Assembly (NCBI GenBank): GCA_034435035.1
Contig: DAOTXW010000001.1
Coordinates: 1 to 7,610, forward strand
Source of the DNA: JAHEME01 sp034435035
GTDB taxonomy: Bacteria > Chloroflexota > Anaerolineae > Aggregatilineales > UBA3940
Direction: 5' to 3'
DNA: 7,610 nt
Below are positions 5,163 through 7,610 of this stretch, one piece after another. A model generated the notes under the pieces. The model worked only from the letters and a program-made list of their open reading frames with translations. It did not search any database and was not told where the DNA came from. The position numbers and the translations under genes were made by a program. How positions within the stretch are numbered: position 1 is the first letter of the stretch; each line of letters begins with the position of its first letter.

Positions 5163-7610
5163 ATGGCTGAGCAGCCCGCTTCCTCAACCCACCCCCCGGT
5201 ATTCGTCTCGCACGCCTGGGGCGATGACAAACCGTTCGTCGATCAGCTGTGCCGCGACCTGACCGCAGCGGGCATCCCCGTCTGGCAGGACGAACAGGAC
5301 CTGCCCAGCGATGGCCCGCTGCGCGAGGAGCTGCGCAACGCCATCGACGGGGCTGACCGCTTCGTGCCGGTGATCGGCCCGCGGGCGCTGGAGCGCCCCA
5401 ACGTGCAGCTGGAATGGAACCACGCCCGCGCCCAGTGCAAGACGGTGACGCCGATCCTGCGGCTGGGCGATGAGAGCCTGATCCCGGAGGACTGGCGCGG
5501 CACGGCAGGCGCGCTGTACTTCGATTTCCGCGCCGATCAGCCCGGCTACGAATACCCAGAGCGGCTGGCGGCGCTCATCAGGCGCCTGCGGGAGCCGGCC
5601 ACCCGGGCCGGGCGGTTCCTCGGCGATGCCATCCTGCAGCCGCCCGTCGGGGCCATTACGCGGCGCGAGCTGGCGGCGCTGCAGCGGCTGCTGCGCCCCG
5701 ACACCACCACCGCCGCCATCAGCGGGAGGCTGGGGGTGGGCGTCGAGACGGCGTCGGGCGGGCTGGGCAAGAGCGTGCTGGCGGCGCTGTTCGCGCGCGA
5801 CTGCGCCACCCGCCGGGCCTTCCCCGACGGCGTGTTCTGGATCGATCTGGGCCGCAGGCCGGACGTGGCCGGCAAGCAGGCGCTGATCGGGCGCGAGTTC
5901 GGAGACGACCCGAAGGAGTACGTCAGCGAGGAGGCCGGCCGGAGCCGCCTGCAGCGGCTGCTGAGCGACCGGCGGGCGCTGTTCGTGCTGGACGACGTAT
6001 GGGACTACCGGCACGCGGCGGCCCTGCTGGTGGAAGCCCCGCGCTGCCGCTGGCTGATCACCACCCGCAAAACCAGGCTGGCCACGGACCTGAACCTGGG
6101 GCCGGATCAGACGGTGGAGCTGGGCATTCTGAGCCCGGAGGAGGGCGTGGCGCTGATCGCCGGGCGGCTGGGGCTGGTTACCTCACCGCCGGGGGGTGAG
6201 GTCTGGCCCATCCTCCGTGACATCGTGGAGTTCCTGGGCGGGCACACGCAGGCCATCGCGCTGGCGGCCAGCTGGCTGCAGAAGCGCGGCGTGGGCAGAG
6301 CCGCCGACCTGCTGAGCCGCCTGCAGCAGCAGCAGGACAGCGACAACCCGTTCATCGACCTGATCATTGAGGTGGAGGACAAGGAGAAGAACCTGGAGCG
6401 GGCGCTGTGGCTGAGCTACGACGACCTGGCGCCCGACCCGGACCACCCGCGCCCCACCGATGGGCTGGACCTGCCGCGGCGCTTCCGGGCGCTGGGAGCG
6501 TTTGCGCCGGACGGGACGTTTGACACCGCCGCGGCGGCCGGGGTGTGGGGCGACGATGCGGGCACGCCGGGCGGACGGCGGGCCGCCGGGGAGGCGCTGG
6601 CGGCGCTGGTGGAAGCCTCCCTGCTGAGCGAGGCGGGCGCGGGGCGCTACAGCCAGCACGGGCTGCTGCGCGCCTACGCGCGGGCGCTGCTGCAGCGCGC
6701 CGGCGAGGAGGAGGCCGCCGCCGCGCGGCACTTCGCCCACTACGAGCGCGCCCACGGCGACTATGACGCCAACCAGGACCACCGCCTGAACCGCCACCCG
6801 CTGATCACCGCCGACTGGCAGAACGTGGGGGCGGCGCTGGACTGGGGGCTGGCCCACGAGCCGCGCCGGGCGTGCGACCTGACCGGGGCGCTGAACCACT
6901 ACATGGACTTCCGCCAGCCGCACCGGGAGCGCCGCGACCGGCTGACGGCGGCGCGGGCGGCGGCGGAGCGGGCCGGGTATCCGCGGGGCGAGGCCAACAT
7001 GCTGCTGGCGCTGGGCGACGTGCACTTGAGGCTCTCCGAACTGCCGGCGGCCCGCCAGCGCTACGAAGAGGCGCTGCCCCTCTACCGCGCCATCGGCGCC
7101 CGGCTGGGGGAAGCCAACTGCCTGAAGAGCCTGGGCGACGTGCATCGGATGCTGGGCGACCCGGAAGCCGCCGCCTCCTTCTTTCAGCAGGCGGCCGACC
7201 TCTACCATGCGATTGACTCTCCGCGCGACGAAGCGGTGATGAAGGTGATGTTCGCGCAGCTGCGGCTTGACCAGGCCCGGCCCCGCGAGGCCCTCCGGCT
7301 GATGTGGGAAGCGCTCCAGTACTTCCAGGGCCATAATCTGCCGGCGGATATCGGGGTGACGCAGCGCACCCTGCGCAAGATGCGCCCCCGGATCGAGGGG
7401 TTTGACGCCCTCTGGCGCGAGGTGACCGGGACGGACGTGCCGGACTGGGCGCTGCGCGCCCTGACCGATGAGCAGATCGGGCAGATCCTGAACAACACCG
7501 CCGCCGTCCTCGGCCCGGCGGCGGCGCAGAAAGCCGAATGGCGCGGCGCGCTGGCCGCCCTGGCCGACCAGGCCCGCGCCGCCGGCGACGCGGAGGCGGC
7601 GGGCTTCGCC
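5163..7610 (+). CDS. TIR-NB-ARC-TPR STAND protein, NLR-like putative immune receptor (3' end beyond window)
   Basis: Open for 816 codons from ATG 5163 to the window edge with no stop. A TIR domain (about 12-140) opens with PVFVSHAWGDD, has a BB-loop-like region (DLPSDGPLREEL, 46-57) and E84 in NVQLEWNHA, aligning with the catalytic glutamate of TIR NAD hydrolases. A linker with ITRRELAALQRLL leads to an NB-ARC ATPase: Walker A ASGGLGKS (197-204), Walker B LFVLDDVWD (273-281), sensor LITTR (298-302) and GLPL-like GHTQAIAL (360-367). A winged-helix region (about 440-505) ends in YSQHGLLRAYA, with H499 in the place of the MHD histidine. ITADWQNVGAALDW then leads into TPR-like 40-residue repeats from residue 609. 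In known STAND proteins the C-terminal repeats sense a trigger, the ATPase oligomerises, and the TIR end degrades NAD or makes a signal, giving abortive infection. That role is inferred here. The gene has its own promoter, divergent from the GNAT unit. No membrane helix is evident. Confidence 0.93.
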   Translation, partial: MAEQPASSTHPPVFVSHAWGDDKPFVDQLCRDLTAAGIPVWQDEQDLPSDGPLREELRNAIDGADRFVPVIGPRALERPNVQLEWNHARAQCKTVTPILRLGDESLIPEDWRGTAGALYFDFRADQPGYEYPERLAALIRRLREPATRAGRFLGDAILQPPVGAITRRELAALQRLLRPDTTTAAISGRLGVGVETASGGLGKSVLAALFARDCATRRAFPDGVFWIDLGRRPDVAGKQALIGREFGDDPKEYVSEEAGRSRLQRLLSDRRALFVLDDVWDYRHAAALLVEAPRCRWLITTRKTRLATDLNLGPDQTVELGILSPEEGVALIAGRLGLVTSPPGGEVWPILRDIVEFLGGHTQAIALAASWLQKRGVGRAADLLSRLQQQQDSDNPFIDLIIEVEDKEKNLERALWLSYDDLAPDPDHPRPTDGLDLPRRFRALGAFAPDGTFDTAAAAGVWGDDAGTPGGRRAAGEALAALVEASLLSEAGAGRYSQHGLLRAYARALLQRAGEEEAAAARHFAHYERAHGDYDANQDHRLNRHPLITADWQNVGAALDWGLAHEPRRACDLTGALNHYMDFRQPHRERRDRLTAARAAAERAGYPRGEANMLLALGDVHLRLSELPAARQRYEEALPLYRAIGARLGEANCLKSLGDVHRMLGDPEAAASFFQQAADLYHAIDSPRDEAVMKVMFAQLRLDQARPREALRLMWEALQYFQGHNLPADIGVTQRTLRKMRPRIEGFDALWREVTGTDVPDWALRALTDEQIGQILNNTAAVLGPAAAQKAEWRGALAALADQARAAGDAEAAGFA
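6180..6202. repeat. perfect 8-base inverted repeat inside the STAND gene
   Basis: ACCTCACC (6180-6187) and GGTGAGGT (6195-6202) are exact reverse complements around a 7-base loop. Outer segments GGGC (6171-6174) and GCCC (6206-6209) could extend pairing beyond a small internal loop. It encodes VTSPPGGEV, a likely surface loop of the ATPase, so it may be chance within a flexible linker. Confidence 0.5.
6987..7226 (+). repeat. two tandem 40-residue TPR-like units
   Basis: Residues 609-648 and 649-688 of the STAND protein are successive 40-residue units, each beginning GEAN followed by LGDVH. The 14-base string CTGGGCGACGTGCA recurs exactly 120 bases apart (7011 and 7131). Small and aromatic residues fall at TPR positions (A..RYEEAL, A..FFQQAADLY). 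A third, more diverged unit follows (about 689-728, beginning DEAVMK). The 40-residue period is that of the longer TPR type common in NB-ARC/TPR proteins. Confidence 0.7.

Noticed and set aside
4975..5187. 71-residue N-terminal extension of the GNAT-like protein
   Set aside because: It would overlap the divergent gene and both promoters, while ATG 4974 has a good ribosome site and the GNAT fold begins right after it.
3409..5262. Plus-strand open frame of 617 codons across the receiver and GNAT genes
   Set aside because: It is antisense to two genes with unmistakable motifs, is rich in His/Arg/Gln/Ala low-complexity sequence, and runs through both promoters and into the STAND gene in another frame.
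6322..6336. Short CAG run coding for glutamines
   Set aside because: Four glutamine codons within a Gln/Leu helix; too short to count as a microsatellite of interest.
6183..7334. Minus-strand open frame of 383 codons inside the STAND gene
   Set aside because: Antisense shadow; the plus-strand frame carries the sensor-to-TPR motifs without interruption.

Overview
This window is very GC-rich chromosomal DNA. Its coding style (short overlaps, GTG and TTG starts next to ATG, GGAGGT-type ribosome binding sites) and its protein families (tandem YfhO-like and GT-C-like membrane proteins, a long double-GNAT protein, an NB-ARC/TPR STAND protein) would suit a GC-rich Chloroflexota bacterium (Anaerolineae-like). 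That placement is an inference from family flavour; the window has no rRNA or other marker gene. No tRNA, CRISPR array, insertion sequence or phage gene was seen.

Left part (1-3323, + strand): a tightly packed, apparently co-transcribed run. It holds the C-terminal end of a YfhO-like membrane protein, a complete 579-residue polytopic GT-C-type membrane protein, a 226-residue site-2-protease-like (M50) membrane metalloprotease with a TTG start, and a 174-residue HD-domain protein with a GTG start. Two of the three junctions are 4-base stop/start overlaps and the third gap is 24 bases. The first two genes suggest cell-surface glycan or lipid-linked sugar work. The protease and the HD protein could be regulatory or housekeeping passengers.

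Middle (3346-4974, - strand): a two-gene unit that converges on the first run. A 386-residue protein with two GNAT-like halves is followed after 3 bases by a stand-alone response-regulator receiver protein of 154 residues. A good sigma-70-type promoter (TATAAT, 17-base spacer) and a GC-rich hairpin in the leader lie upstream of the pair.

Right part (5163 to the window end, + strand): the most notable gene, divergent from the GNAT unit across a 188-base intergenic region and open at the right edge. Its 816 codons in the window encode a TIR domain, an NB-ARC-type STAND ATPase, a winged-helix region and TPR-like 40-residue repeats. This is the architecture of a prokaryotic NLR-like immune receptor. 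The TIR glutamate, Walker A lysine, Walker B aspartates and sensor arginine are all present, so a working NAD-degrading or NAD-signalling anti-phage (abortive infection) protein is a reasonable hypothesis. No other recognisable defence gene lies in the window.
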